In this document: one piece after another, positions 11,936 to 21,640 of the stretch
How positions within the stretch are numbered: position 1 is the first letter of the stretch
Layout of the letters: every line of letters begins with the position of its first letter
NCBI RefSeq assembly: GCF_042453785.1
Contig: NC_091673.1
Span: forward strand, 1,495,501-1,559,500
Length of the DNA: 64,000 nucleotides
DNA from: Malus domestica
Lineage: Eukaryota > Streptophyta > Magnoliopsida > Rosales > Rosaceae
Direction: 5' to 3'
Position numbers and translations under genes: made by a program
Notes under the pieces: generated by a model
The model's input: the letters and a program-made list of their open reading frames with translations, nothing else
Databases searched by the model: none
Told to the model about the DNA's origin: nothing

Positions 11936-12450
11936 CCCAAGACAATAAGACCCAAAAGTGAAAATGACAGCATTCGCATCCTTCACCATCCGATCCGTGT
12001 AGCTTCTTTGACTTGTCAATTGCTTCATGTTCACCCAGCCCTTCACAATCTACATAAAAAACAACTCAGTATTACCAATTACCTCATTAAACGAAAGTAC
12101 CATCCAACCAAAGGGAAATGCAAGACTTCAAATCTATGGCGTGTAAATGACGACGATAATGATAAACATAAGCTAGGAGTCCCAAAGGAAGCGACTTATT
12201 TTATTTTAGGTCACAGTTACACACAATTAACAGTAAGTACAAAACAACACCACATTGATAATGCTTTAAATCGACCCGCCAATTGCAATAAAATTCTAAG
12301 TAATTTCCAATACCAGCAAATTACTAATTTTTCTCACATCCGACAATAGAACAATGAACTATATATCTATACCTGATCGATGCAGCCAAGAACCTCTTCT
12401 CTCTTCACAACCTCGTCTTTGTTATCATAAAGTCCCGAATCAATCAAGAA
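11936..12450 (-). pseudogene. PAPS: Poly(A) polymerase 5' gene fragment
   Basis: Two exons with splice borders remain. Exon 12450-12373 encodes FLIDSGLYDNKDEVVKREEV...; it follows a TTTTGGTAG acceptor and ends CAG/GTATAG. Exon 12049-11936 encodes IVKGWVNMKQLTSQRSYTDR and then ANAVIFTFGSYCLG, and ends GGG/GTAAAT. This matches the start of the nucleotidyltransferase domain of nuclear poly(A) polymerases (REEVLG..DQIVK.WVK...ANA.IFTFGSYRLG). The usual Arg in GSYRLG is Cys. The next exon, which should carry the catalytic GADIDTL motif, is absent: the LTR element and then the TMEM214-like gene follow. A short duplication of the 12430-12460 sequence sits at about 12490-12530. It is a truncated gene relic, not a working enzyme. 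Confidence 0.7.
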
Positions 12451-12818
12451 CTACCAAAATCAATACAAAACAGTGAACTATATATCTACCAAAATCATAA
12501 AGCCCCAAATCAATCAAGAACTACCAAGATCGATCGAGTCTAGAAACTTAGCATCATCAAACTTTGTCTCAAGATAATTGGACACTAATACACAACATAA
12601 ATTCCCAATTGATTCAACCTTTGATTCTGCTACATCACTACTTAACTAACAAAACATATGAAGCTCGAAATAAAACAGCAGTCAGAAAACAACAAATTGC
12701 AAACGAGCAAGTTTGCAATCAAAAACAAGGAAACTTATGTAATCCAAGGAGGGAGTACAGAGGACGAAGAGTCATGAGTTGTCACGGATAAGGGATGACG
12801 ATGGCCGTCGTAGAGAGC
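12451..12818. other. Region upstream of the PAPS fragment
   Basis: It contains a local duplication of the PAPS exon border (about 12480-12530) and otherwise ordinary AT-rich DNA. The ORF at 12564-12791 has no recognisable motif and is probably chance. Confidence 0.4.
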
Positions 12819-13154
12819 TAAGGCCATCTCTAACCAAGGGCTGGCCAGAGGGCTCGTTTTAGTCCTCTAGCCCTCCAAGATTCCCTAAGATATTAATATT
12901 TTAATGAACAGTACAAGGCCATATTTGCCTCCGTCTCCAACCGAGGGCCAAAGGGTCAGATGGCTCGTTTTAGCCCTGTCACAAAAAACTGTCTCCAACC
13001 GATGCGATGGCCAAATGGCCATAGGGCCAAACATAATTTATTATTTAAAAACTACAATTTAAATTCAAATCTAACGGCTAAGTGACGTCAGCTAGTCGTT
13101 GGTAGCTGACATCATGCTGACGTCAGCTAGCCGTTGGATTTGAATTTTTTTTGC

Positions 13155-13163
13155 TATAAATAG
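13155..13163 (+). promoter_or_regulatory. TATA box of the Harbinger transposase
   Basis: TATAAATAG about 100 bases before the transposase ATG at 13256. The leader between them holds repeated CAATTCAATCTCTT words. Confidence 0.6.
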
Positions 13164-13255
13164 GGTGGATATTGGGCTATAATTCACACAACTTTGCATT
13201 CAATCTATTTCAATTCAATCTCTTGCAATTCAATCTCTTTCAATTCAAGTTTGCA

Positions 13256-14646
13256 ATGAATTCCAACTTTGGATCCTCATCCAATTCCAATTGGCGGTCC
13301 TCATCCAATTCCAAATTGGAAGCAAAATGGGCGCAAATGAGACGAGAAGATGAGGAGTCTGATGAAGAAGTTCAAGTAAGGCGCAACAAACAAAACATGG
13401 CAGCAGCCATGGTGTGTCAGCCAACTGAGGAACAACCTCAATGGGGTGGCTTTGTTGCTGGTCGCTCTTACAAACCACGAAACAGAGCGATGGCGCATGC
13501 CAATCTGATGAACAACTACTTCAACCCCAACTCGGTGTACACAGAAGAGGATTTCAAACGTCGCTTCCGGATGAGGCATCATGTCTTCGAGCGTTTACTT
13601 GGTGATGTTCAGCAGGTCAATCCATACTTTCGACAGAAGCGGGACAGAGCAGGCCGCCCTGGTTTCTCACCTCATCAGAAGGTTACTGTTGCACTCCGAA
13701 TGATGGCCTATGGCTCCTCAGTTGATTCGATGGATGAAACCCATAGTATGTATGAGTTTACATGCCTTAATACTCTTGAAGAATTTTGTAACACAATTGT
13801 TCAGGTTTACAAAGACGAGTACCTCCGATAGCTAAATCAAGAAGATCTGAATCGGCTCATTCGCAAAGCTGAAGACTGTGGGTTTCTGGGCATGATAGGG
13901 TCATTAGACTGCATGCATTGGGATTGGAAGAACTGTCCCACCGGATGGCAAAGAGGCTTTAGCGGAAGGTCGAGAAAGCCAACTGTTGTGTTAGAGGCAG
14001 TCGCCTCATATGACACATGGATCTGGCATGCTTTCTTTGGAGTCCCTGGATCCCAAAATAACATTACAATTTTTGGGCGTTCACCCCTCTTCAATAACTT
14101 GACGAAAGGTAAAGCACCTCAACTTGACTACTACATCAACGGCCGTGAATATAGTATGGGGTATTACTTGGCAGATGGCATCTACCCAAAGTGGGCGACA
14201 CTTGTCCAAGCAATTCCAAACCCTAGGAATGACGCAGAAAAGTTGTTACCTTACACCAAGAGGCATACCAGAAAGATGTTAAGAGAGCTTTCGGTATTCT
14301 ACAAGCACGGTGGAAGATCATCAGCGAACCGGCAAGAGGGTGGAGTCGAGAAAATTTGAACTCCATCATGATGTCTTGCATCATATTACACAATATGATA
14401 GTGGAGGATGAGGGAGATGGGTATATTGATGGAGAGTCCGATGACGACCAAGAAGATCCAAATAAGTCAAGAAGGGCTCTAGCAAAAATATATGATGGGC
14501 CTAATTTGCCTTTCAATCCAAGAACTGGTAGTATTTCTATAAATGAGTACATGAGGCGCTATAGAATGATACGTTCTCGTGCCACAAATAAGTACCTACA
14601 ACAGGATCTTGTTGCACATCTTTGGGCCAAAAGAAGCATGGAGTAG
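13256..14646 (+). pseudogene. PIF/Harbinger transposase (HARBI1/ALP1-like), inactivated
   Basis: Probable start is 13256 (MNSNFGSSSNSNW). Recognisable parts are a helix region (VYTEEDFKRRFRMRHHVFERLL), the segment RPGFSPHQKVTVALRMMAYG, the DDE domain start GMIGSLDCMHWDWKNCP, and the C-terminus ENLNSIMMSCIILHNMIVED. Damage: an in-frame TAG at 13829-13831, and a frameshift at about 14256-14262, just before the segment HQEAYQKDVKRAFGILQARW, which is read in another frame. The second catalytic Asp (usual motif PGSxNDI) is Asn here (PGSQNNI), and the catalytic Glu of VERAFGVLQ is Lys (VKRAFGILQ). So two of the three DDE residues are gone. Motif placement relies on family knowledge. Confidence 0.85.
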
Positions 14647-14829
14647 GCTTTTAAGTTTTATGTTGTTAAATGTTTTTAAAAATGTTGTTTAAGTTTCATG
14701 TTGTTAAATGTTTTTTTATGTTGTGTAATTTGTATGTTGGTTAATGTTATTTAATGTTGTTTCATAGTGTTTAATATTGTTTCATGTTACTTAATTTAAT
14801 TTAATGTTTTATAAATGGCCTAGGAAGTT

Positions 14830-15180
14830 ATAGGAAAAAAATAGAATTGAAAAAAAATATGAAACAAATTTTGTGAAATATAAGTTATAGGGAAAAAAAT
14901 GGAATTTAAAAAAATATGAAACAAATTTTGTAAAATAGAAGTTATATGAAAAAAATATGAATCAAATTTTGTAAAATAGAAGTTATAGGAAAAAAATAGA
15001 ATTTAAAAAAAAATTGAAACAAATTTTGTGAAATAGAAGTTATAGGAAAAAAATGGAATTTAAAAAAAAATATGAAACAAATTTTGTAAAATAGAAGTTA
15101 TAGGAAAAAAAAAAGAATTTAAAAAAAAATTGAAACAAATTTTGTAAAATAGAATTGAAAAAAAAATATGAAACAAAATT
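14830..15180. repeat. A-rich tandem repeat array in the Harbinger element
   Basis: About six to seven imperfect copies of a 55-60-bp unit containing GAAACAAATTTTGT, AAATAGAAGTTATAGG and an A-run. It follows the transposase gene. Units differ mainly in A-run length. Confidence 0.8.
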
Positions 15181-15284
15181 TGATTCATATGAAAAGGAAA
15201 AAAAAAGGAAAAAAAAAGAAGTTTAAATTCATATAAAAAAAGTTAATACAACGGCTACTAGCCGTTATATTCAAAAAATTTCAA

Positions 15285-15412
15285 ACTATTAGTGTTGGTT
15301 ATAACCGACACTAATAGTAATTAAAAAAAATTGCATTTGAATAACTATTACTGTCGGTTATAACCGACAGTATTAAAAAATCTTTCTTTAATGATGTCGG
15401 TTATAATCGACA
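15285..15412. repeat. Three palindromes with a GTCGGTTATAACCGAC core
   Basis: Palindromes at 15285-15318 (34 bp, one mismatch pair), 15349-15372 (24 bp, perfect) and 15395-15412 (18 bp, one mismatch pair) share the core GGTTATAACC, with flanking TGTC/GACA. They lie 190-320 bp inside the right end of the Harbinger element and could be transposase-binding sites or debris of a nested element. Confidence 0.8.
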
Positions 15413-15606
15413 GCAATGGGAAGACTATAAAAAAAAAAAATAGCCAGCCCGAGGCTGGCTGGCTGGCCAAAAGCAACCAACCCTTTGGCCATTTGAAATT
15501 CCCTGGGGCCCTCCCAGATTCCCGAGCCCTCTGGCCTAGCCCTCGGTTGGAGACGATTTTAGGGCTATTTTCAACCATCTGGACCATTCGATTATAGATG
15601 ACCTAA

Positions 15607-15812
15607 GGTTGTGGGCTACCTGAGGAATCGTAGAAATTCTAGATGAAAGGCTGTGAGTAGGTAGTTGGCTGTGTGAAATGGGGGGTCTGATGTGAGGCCG
15701 TGAGACGTGAGTGAGGTGAGAGTGAGGTGGGTGAACCCTAATTGGGATGAGATCCCTTGCTTTTCAATTTAGTGAAACTAATTTTTTAACCTATTATACC
15801 ATGACATGTGTG

Positions 15813-15863
<51 letters not shown>

Positions 15864-16472
15864 TATTTATTATTAATAAAACGGTTTGGTTCGGTTCCAA
15901 TCAGTTCTTGTTCATTCGAAACCGGTTTGAACGGTCCAGTTTGGTTTTTGACTCAAAGTTGACTTTTTCAGTCAACACGATTCATTTTAGTTTTTTTTTC
16001 ATACGGTTCGATGTGATTTTGCAATTTGGCAGTTTTTATGCCCACCCCTACTACACATCATTCAAATCAGGCTTCGCCTTAGTCAAATCAAACTACTCAG
16101 GCTAGTCATACGAAGTCAGAATACCAAGCGAAGTCCGACATATTAGTCTGGAGTCCATTAAAGATGTTACTTGTCTCCAAAGTGAGGAACACCTAATTCA
16201 AGTCAAATTAAGATATTTTGGGGATTCAATGTAATCATAATCTCCTGATTTAATTGGAAATGCTCTCTCAATATATCTATAAATACTCCAACCTAGTATT
16301 TATCAGGGATCTCTGAGATCTTCTCTCTGAGTCTCTCATGGTGGATATACAATTCATATTCTCTACGCCTAACATAGGCTCACATATTATCTCTACACGT
16401 TGTTCGTATACGCGTAGACATAGAAAAGCATTTCTTACATGCCTAAGCCAATGCACCTTCGTCAAGAATGCA
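15607..16472. other. Spacer with microsatellites and possible LTR debris
   Basis: (TG)n at about 15806-15820 is followed by (TA)n at about 15823-15855. A stretch with repeated GGTTTGGTTCGGTT words runs to about 16040. At 16260-16450 there is a TATA-like TCTATAAATACTCC followed by a CT-rich leader, resembling part of an old LTR; this is weak. The ORF at 15806-16105 is largely microsatellite. Confidence 0.4.
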
Positions 16473-16480
16473 TTATAATA

Positions 16481-16788
16481 AGGGAATTTTAACAAAAAGC
16501 TCCTGGTACTGTTCATTTTAACGAAAAATCACATTTTTACACTAAAAAGTTAATCATGGTAGTATTCACTTTACCCTTTATTTTGTCATTATATTTAAAA
16601 CTCAAAATTTTCAAGCATTTTTTATTAGTTTTCCTTTATAATAATGGGAGTTTTAACGAAACACTCTTGGTATTGTTCACTTTTAACGAAAAATGATATT
16701 TTTACATTTCTTGGTACTATTCACTTACACCTTTATTTGTTTTTTTTCATTAAGACTAAAGTTTTTGATGATTTTTCGTTAGTTTTCC
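16481..16788 (+). mobile_element. Two hAT-type MITEs side by side
   Basis: Copy a at 16481-16635 and copy b at 16644-16788 are related sequences (TTTTAAC(A/G)AAAA ... TTAGTTTTCC). The 8-bp word TTATAATA occurs three times: before a (16473-16480), between a and b (16636-16643) and after b (16789-16796). Diverged reverse-orientation relatives lie at about 23575-23735 and 59365-59520. No coding capacity. Confidence 0.75.
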
Positions 16789-16796
16789 TTATAATA

Positions 16797-17829
16797 TATT
16801 GCACATCATACATACTCATTCTCTATATATTGCACATCATACATACTCATTCTCTATAATTACATCGGTGATTTGATTCTCTGTCATCAGATACAGTTCG
16901 ATTTGAATTCAATCACACACCCTCCAATCAATCTCATTCTCTCCTCGTTGGAGTTCTAAGTGATTCTAATTGGATTTTGCCTCCGCCTCCAAATGTGAGC
17001 GCATCTACTATTCCAAAAATGAACAACTTCTTAAATAGATTTAACTTATTTATTAATATTATCACACGTGGATGAGTGACGTAATATGACTACAGTACCT
17101 TAATACCCCATAACTTCTCAGAATTAACGAAGATTTTAAGGGATATGTGTTCGGTGTGATCAAATTGCGGAAGGTGATCAATTTGTAATGAATTTGGTGT
17201 ATATATGTCGATTTTATTTTGGTAATTAATTTGCCAACAATAACCGAATTTTGGAAAGTTGGATTGATGAAATGGGGGACAACCTTAGCTTAAGAGCCAA
17301 AACGGGTGGATAACCTCGCAAAGCAACTCTTGATTGACAACAATTAGGTAATCTTCCCTTTTTTGGCTATTGATTTACTAATTTTTGGACAAAATTTGTA
17401 AAATAGAATAAAAAAAGATATAACAATTTTAATTGAATAAAGTGCATCAATAACAAACAACACAAGTTAGAACTCCTAATTTGAGTTCAACTCTCACAAA
17501 TGTATTTTTTGAGATCACCGACTCAACCAAATAATGAGTGGTCTGAAGTTACTGTATGCATATAAAAGTCGGAATCGGAGACTTTGAGTTGCTGTGCGAC
17601 TTTGTTGTGTGCTATATGCTATGGCGGAATTGCGAGTTCGATGTTGTTTTTACTTGTGTTGTCCTCCTTTGTTGTTGTCGTTCGTTTTTAATAACTAAAT
17701 TATTCATCTTTCGTTAGCAATGCAGCTCTCTGTTTAGTTGGTGAAAAATCGGGGAGAAATTGTTTGAATCAGTTGGTTTATATTATTTTCAGCTTTTAGG
17801 GTTTAGGGTTTAAGGTTTAGGAAAATGCT
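16797..17829. other. Spacer before the BCCIP relic
   Basis: It contains a 31-bp tandem duplication at about 16799-16858 (TTGCACATCATACATACTC...). A telomere-like run of GTTTAGG words lies at about 17797-17821. The rest is AT-rich with no ORF recognised. Confidence 0.45.
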
Positions 17830-20101
17830 TGGTTGAACTAAGCCAAATTGTTGCCCTGTCCATTTGAGCTACAATTTATTCGTTTTTCGCCCCAACGCTG
17901 TGAATACGAAACAAGGCATTGCCGGTATCAGCTTCTGACTTTTTCTCCATTTGCTCGTCACGTCGCTCACGTTGTCTCCATCTGCATGGACAACCACCGA
18001 AGGCACGGACCTCCCAAAAAGTTCACCACCTACCTCCACAGGTCTTACCACGTACATGGGCATATAATTACCCCTGTTATGCTTTTTAGCTAATGGTTGA
18101 GTAAAGAAAACTTCGGAAGCCAAGAAAGAACAGTCCGAGTCTTCTGATGAAGAAGAGTTTGATGTGAGCAAATTCTTCTTGTACTATTTTTCCGTGATAA
18201 TGGATGGGAAATTCTCGTAGTGCCCATTATTCATACTGTACGTGAATACGAGGATAACTGAAATACAAAAGTGATTACTCACTCATATCGTAACGATTAG
18301 TATTTTTATTCTTATCTTGGAAGGGAACCGTCCAAGCAGATTTTGCTTTCTTTGATCCAAAACCTGATGACTGTCATGGAGTGAAGCCCTTGCTTCAGAC
18401 ATACCTCGATGATAGGAAAAGGCATAGTCCTTGTGGTGGTTAGCTTGCTACGCGATCTAGCGGTGCCATTTCGCTATAAATATCTAAAGAATGGGATTTG
18501 AGTGGTTTTGCAGACTTAATATTGGAACAGACCACTGTAGTCTGTAGGAACTGTTGCTAAAATAGAGGCTGATGAAGATAATGGAGTTTTCGCTCTTGCT
18601 ACTGCCCTTAACTTGGAAAGATATAAGGCAAGTGATCCATATCTTGTATTCCAGTTATTCTGATATCGTTCTGCCATTTATCCATAGATTGGCGTGTTCT
18701 TATCTTTACATAGCTTTTTTCCTTCTTTTTTTTATCTTATACAGTGAAAATTTATCTTTTTTGCTCTTCCTCTTCCTACTATTTGGATCCTTCATTGTGT
18801 TTATTTGATTCTTATTGGGGCCATAAATGTATCACGGAGGTTAAGGAGTTTCTCCTGAAAGTTGTCAAGAGAAGGATGTGAAAGATGACCTGAGATCGCA
18901 TTTGGGAAAGGAAGCAAAGAGTGTGGGTCATTTGGTCTCTCAACGGCTGACGAATTTGCCACTGCAGCTCTTGCCACCTCTTTATGATGCGGTCTTTGAT
19001 GAAGTCTCTTGGGATACAGAAGATGACGTTAGATTCAATGATATGGGACTGATAACTTGTGTCTATTTTCATACATGCTCGGAACAAATTCTTCTACATA
19101 ACTAACATTTATTGTTTCACCTTTTGTAGCCAGCTCCGGTATTTCTCTCGCTTACATCTATTTATTTTGTTTCTGATGCAAAATTACAGCTAAGGAATGC
19201 ACACCAGAAAAAGGGTGTGAGTCAGTGACGAGGCAATAATATTTATAAAGCCAGAAGATGACATCTTTCACAAGGTACTGATCATTTGACATAAGCACTG
19301 TTCCATGTTTCTTGCGTTTCATTCGCTCACTGTTTTCTTAAATGCATTTCAGCTGAGCTCTTGGTCCTTCGAATTTCCTTTGCACACTGAGCAGCCAACT
19401 CTTGAGGCAAGTAGTAGTATTGGCAACCTGTTCTGATTTTTGAAATAGATTCCTATTCATCGTAAAACTAATCCACTAACGCTTTCACTAGCTCACCACT
19501 AAAGAAAGGGATTGGACATTTCAAAATATATTCTGAAGTTACGGAAGATATCCCACGGCCAGTTAATCCAATGAAGGGGAAGGGAATGAGCTGGTGGAGA
19601 GAATGCCCTTAGCTATTTCATCTGTTACCCTCTTGCTGAAATAACCGGTCATACTGAATGTCTAAGCGCTGTTCTTGTTCGAGAATCAACTGTGATGCAA
19701 TTGAATCACCAAGCGCTCGATCAAGGACTGGTGGATAATGGACCAACCCAACTTACTTGTTGACATGATGGCGGACATTTCAAAATATATTCTGAAGTTA
19801 CTATATGATATGTAACGAGGATCGGAAAGAAAAGGAGGAAAACTACCTCGTTGCTATTATGTCCACACTTCGCTCAAATGGGTCTTGGCATTTTCACGAC
19901 ACCTATACTAAAGTACCTTATTCTGTAGACATTCAAACTCTACCGCAAATATGTCTAGCTATTGGTGGTGCAATTAAGGTTGATTGCGTGGTTGCATTGT
20001 AGCTAAGAAACTATCAGCAAATGGGGTTAGTCATGGATGTTAAAGCAGACCAGATCCCAACGTTCCGACAACAGTTAAAATCTGTAGTAGATGAATCATG
20101 A
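17830..20101 (+). pseudogene. BCP1: BCCIP/BCP1 family protein gene, decayed
   Basis: BCCIP proteins are conserved nuclear chaperone-like proteins (yeast Bcp1). Blocks in family order are: LLTFSPFARHVAHVV (about 17930), EAKKEQSESSDEEEF (about 18117-18161), QADFAFFDPKPDD...LLQTYLDD (about 18335-18410), DLSGFADLILEQTTV (about 18496-18540), KIEADEDNGVFALATALNLE (about 18560-18620), KDDLRSHLGKEAKSVGHLVS then LPPLYDAVFDEVSWDTEDD (18878-19030), IKPEDDIFHK (about 19240-19275), SSWSFEFPLHTEQPTLE (about 19350-19407), and the C-terminus NYQQMGLVMDVKAD...VVDES to a stop at 20099-20101. Introns persist, so it is not a processed copy. It is broken: frame changes occur between EQTTV and the next block (about 18545) and at about 18870. 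About 600 bases of unrelated sequence (19410-20000) precede the last block. Confidence 0.8.
19411..20002 (+). other. Unrecognised insert inside the BCCIP relic
   Basis: The words GGACATTTCAAAATATATTCTGAAGTTAC occur twice (about 19513 and 19773; first 20 bases GGACATTTCAAAATATATTC), so part of the segment is duplicated. It contains a 65-codon ORF (19805-20002: KEKEENYLVAIMSTLRSNGS...). I recognise no family. It may be a fragment of another gene or an intron. Confidence 0.35.
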
Positions 20102-21290
20102 TTCTAACCGAAAGGTTAAGCAAATTCTTTAAGTAAGTGCCTTATTTATCATCTCTAAACTCGTCTTTAACGGATGCATGGTTACTGAGATCATCCTAAC
20201 TGCATTATGTCGTTGCATGTGTTGCAGGTGCCAAATTTTGATGTCTTTCCGCGGGTGCCTGAGACAGTTCCTCGCCAGGTTTATCAAGAAAAGGTGAAGC
20301 AATGAAAGGTAGACATGCATTGAGGAACTTGTCATAGACTTATCTTCGAGATTCTGTATGAATCGAAAAGGAAATGGCAAAACTACGAAACCATCTGCAT
20401 TTTCTTGGAAGTGGAACTTAGGTATAAGGCCAAAGATGAGCACCATTTTCCTACAAGTATTGTGTTAGTTTAAAATCTTTTGGCGATAAGAACAATATAC
20501 ATGGATTGTTTTGTCTGAAGTTCTATCCACATAGATAGCACATAATTACATACACAATGTAGTCGATGCCTTCTGACCAAAAAAAAAAAACCCCTTACTC
20601 AATTATTTTTTCAAATTTAATTTAATTTTTGATATTATTATTCGAAGCTAGATTAAGAAGTTGAATATGGTTTGCACTCGGAATACAGTGAATAATGATG
20701 GATAAAGATTAAGTAAAAAGTTTATTAACTAAAAATAGAAAGCACCCTCATCAATTATGAGCACTCGAATGCAATAATTTATTTTGAAAAGGGTAGTGCT
20801 TCACATGGATGCTCAATTGATTTTAGTGTATGATATTGTATACATGAGTACTCATCAAATGATTAAAACTTTATGTTATGTCATTGGTTTAATGAATAAC
20901 GTATGTAATCATAAAATGATTTTTTTTTCTTCTTACTTTCGTCTTGTTTTTTATGTAAACAGAAAAAAAATGTACTTAAGGAATCGATCCTTAATTTTCA
21001 CATTTACTTGCAAAGTTAACTCAAATGGTCAACGCTTAGTGTATACGACAATTTGTGTCAATCAGTAAGTCGAATTGAGACCTCAAATTAAATAGTGATA
21101 ATTATCACTAGGTCAAATGCTTGATACTATTTTACGAGCTTAACTTATATGAATTCAGTGTAAATTATTTTATTATTAAAAAAAAAACAAGTCTAAATAA
21201 ATTATAATTATACAATCAATAATTGAGTTTTCTCTGCTGTGCCTGCATTATTTGGGCATATGTGTCGTCCCTTCTTCTTGTTTTTTGGCC
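20102..21290. other. Spacer, AT-rich
   Basis: A short stretch at about 20228-20310 reads VPNFDVFPRVPETVPRQVYQ on the plus strand and could be an exon remnant of an unknown gene; this is unsupported elsewhere. The remainder is AT-rich. The ORF at 20784-21068 has no recognisable motif. Confidence 0.35.
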
Positions 21291-21309
21291 GTAATTCAAT
21301 CCATGCGTT

Positions 21310-21640
21310 TCTTAAGGCTGATTTGGTATTGCTGTGCTTTGAAAAAAAGCTGCTGTGAGAATAAGCGGCTGTGCTGTGAGAATAAGCGGCTGTGAAATAA
21401 ATCAGCAGAGCGTTTGGTAAACTTTTTTGTAAAAGTGCTTTTGGAAAGAAAAGCAGTCTGATAGTGGGTCTTTTCATTAAAGGAGCACTGTAGCTCCGTG
21501 TGCTTTGAAAAAAAGCCAGTTTTCCAAAGCTGCAAATAGCAGCTTCAGCTTTTTCCTTTGATTTCAGCTTATTCTCACAGCAGCTTCCAAAATAAGCCAT
21601 TTTTTTTCAGTTTACCAAACACCTAAAATCCTCACAGCTT
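21310..21640. mobile_element. MITE-like repeat rich in CTGTG/CACAG words
   Basis: The left part (CTGATTTGGTATTGCTGTGC) and right part (AGTTTACCAAACACC) form imperfect inverted ends. The interior contains direct and inverted copies of GCTGTGAGAATAAGCGGC. The ORFs here are by-products of the repeat. Ends and target duplication are not resolved. Confidence 0.45.

Larger units (their letters stand above)
12822..15603 (+). mobile_element. PIF/Harbinger DNA transposon, dead
   Basis: A 2.78-kb element flanked by the 3-bp target duplication TAA (12819-12821 and 15604-15606). Imperfect inverted ends read GGCCATCTCTAACC at the left and GGTCATCTATAATC at the right (complement). Further subterminal copies of CTCCAACCGAGGGC with AGCCCTCTGGCC are found near both ends. 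The interior holds one transposase gene (13256-14646) with a TATA box, an A-rich tandem array and three palindromes near the right end. The usual second, Myb-like ORF of this superfamily was not found. The transposase is inactivated (see its entry), so the element is not autonomous. Confidence 0.85.

Noticed and set aside
11903-12349. 148-codon plus-strand ORF
   Set aside because: It overlaps the PAPS exons in antisense and shows no domain.
15806-16105. 99-codon ORF starting in TG/TA repeats
   Set aside because: Its beginning is microsatellite translation; no coding pattern follows.
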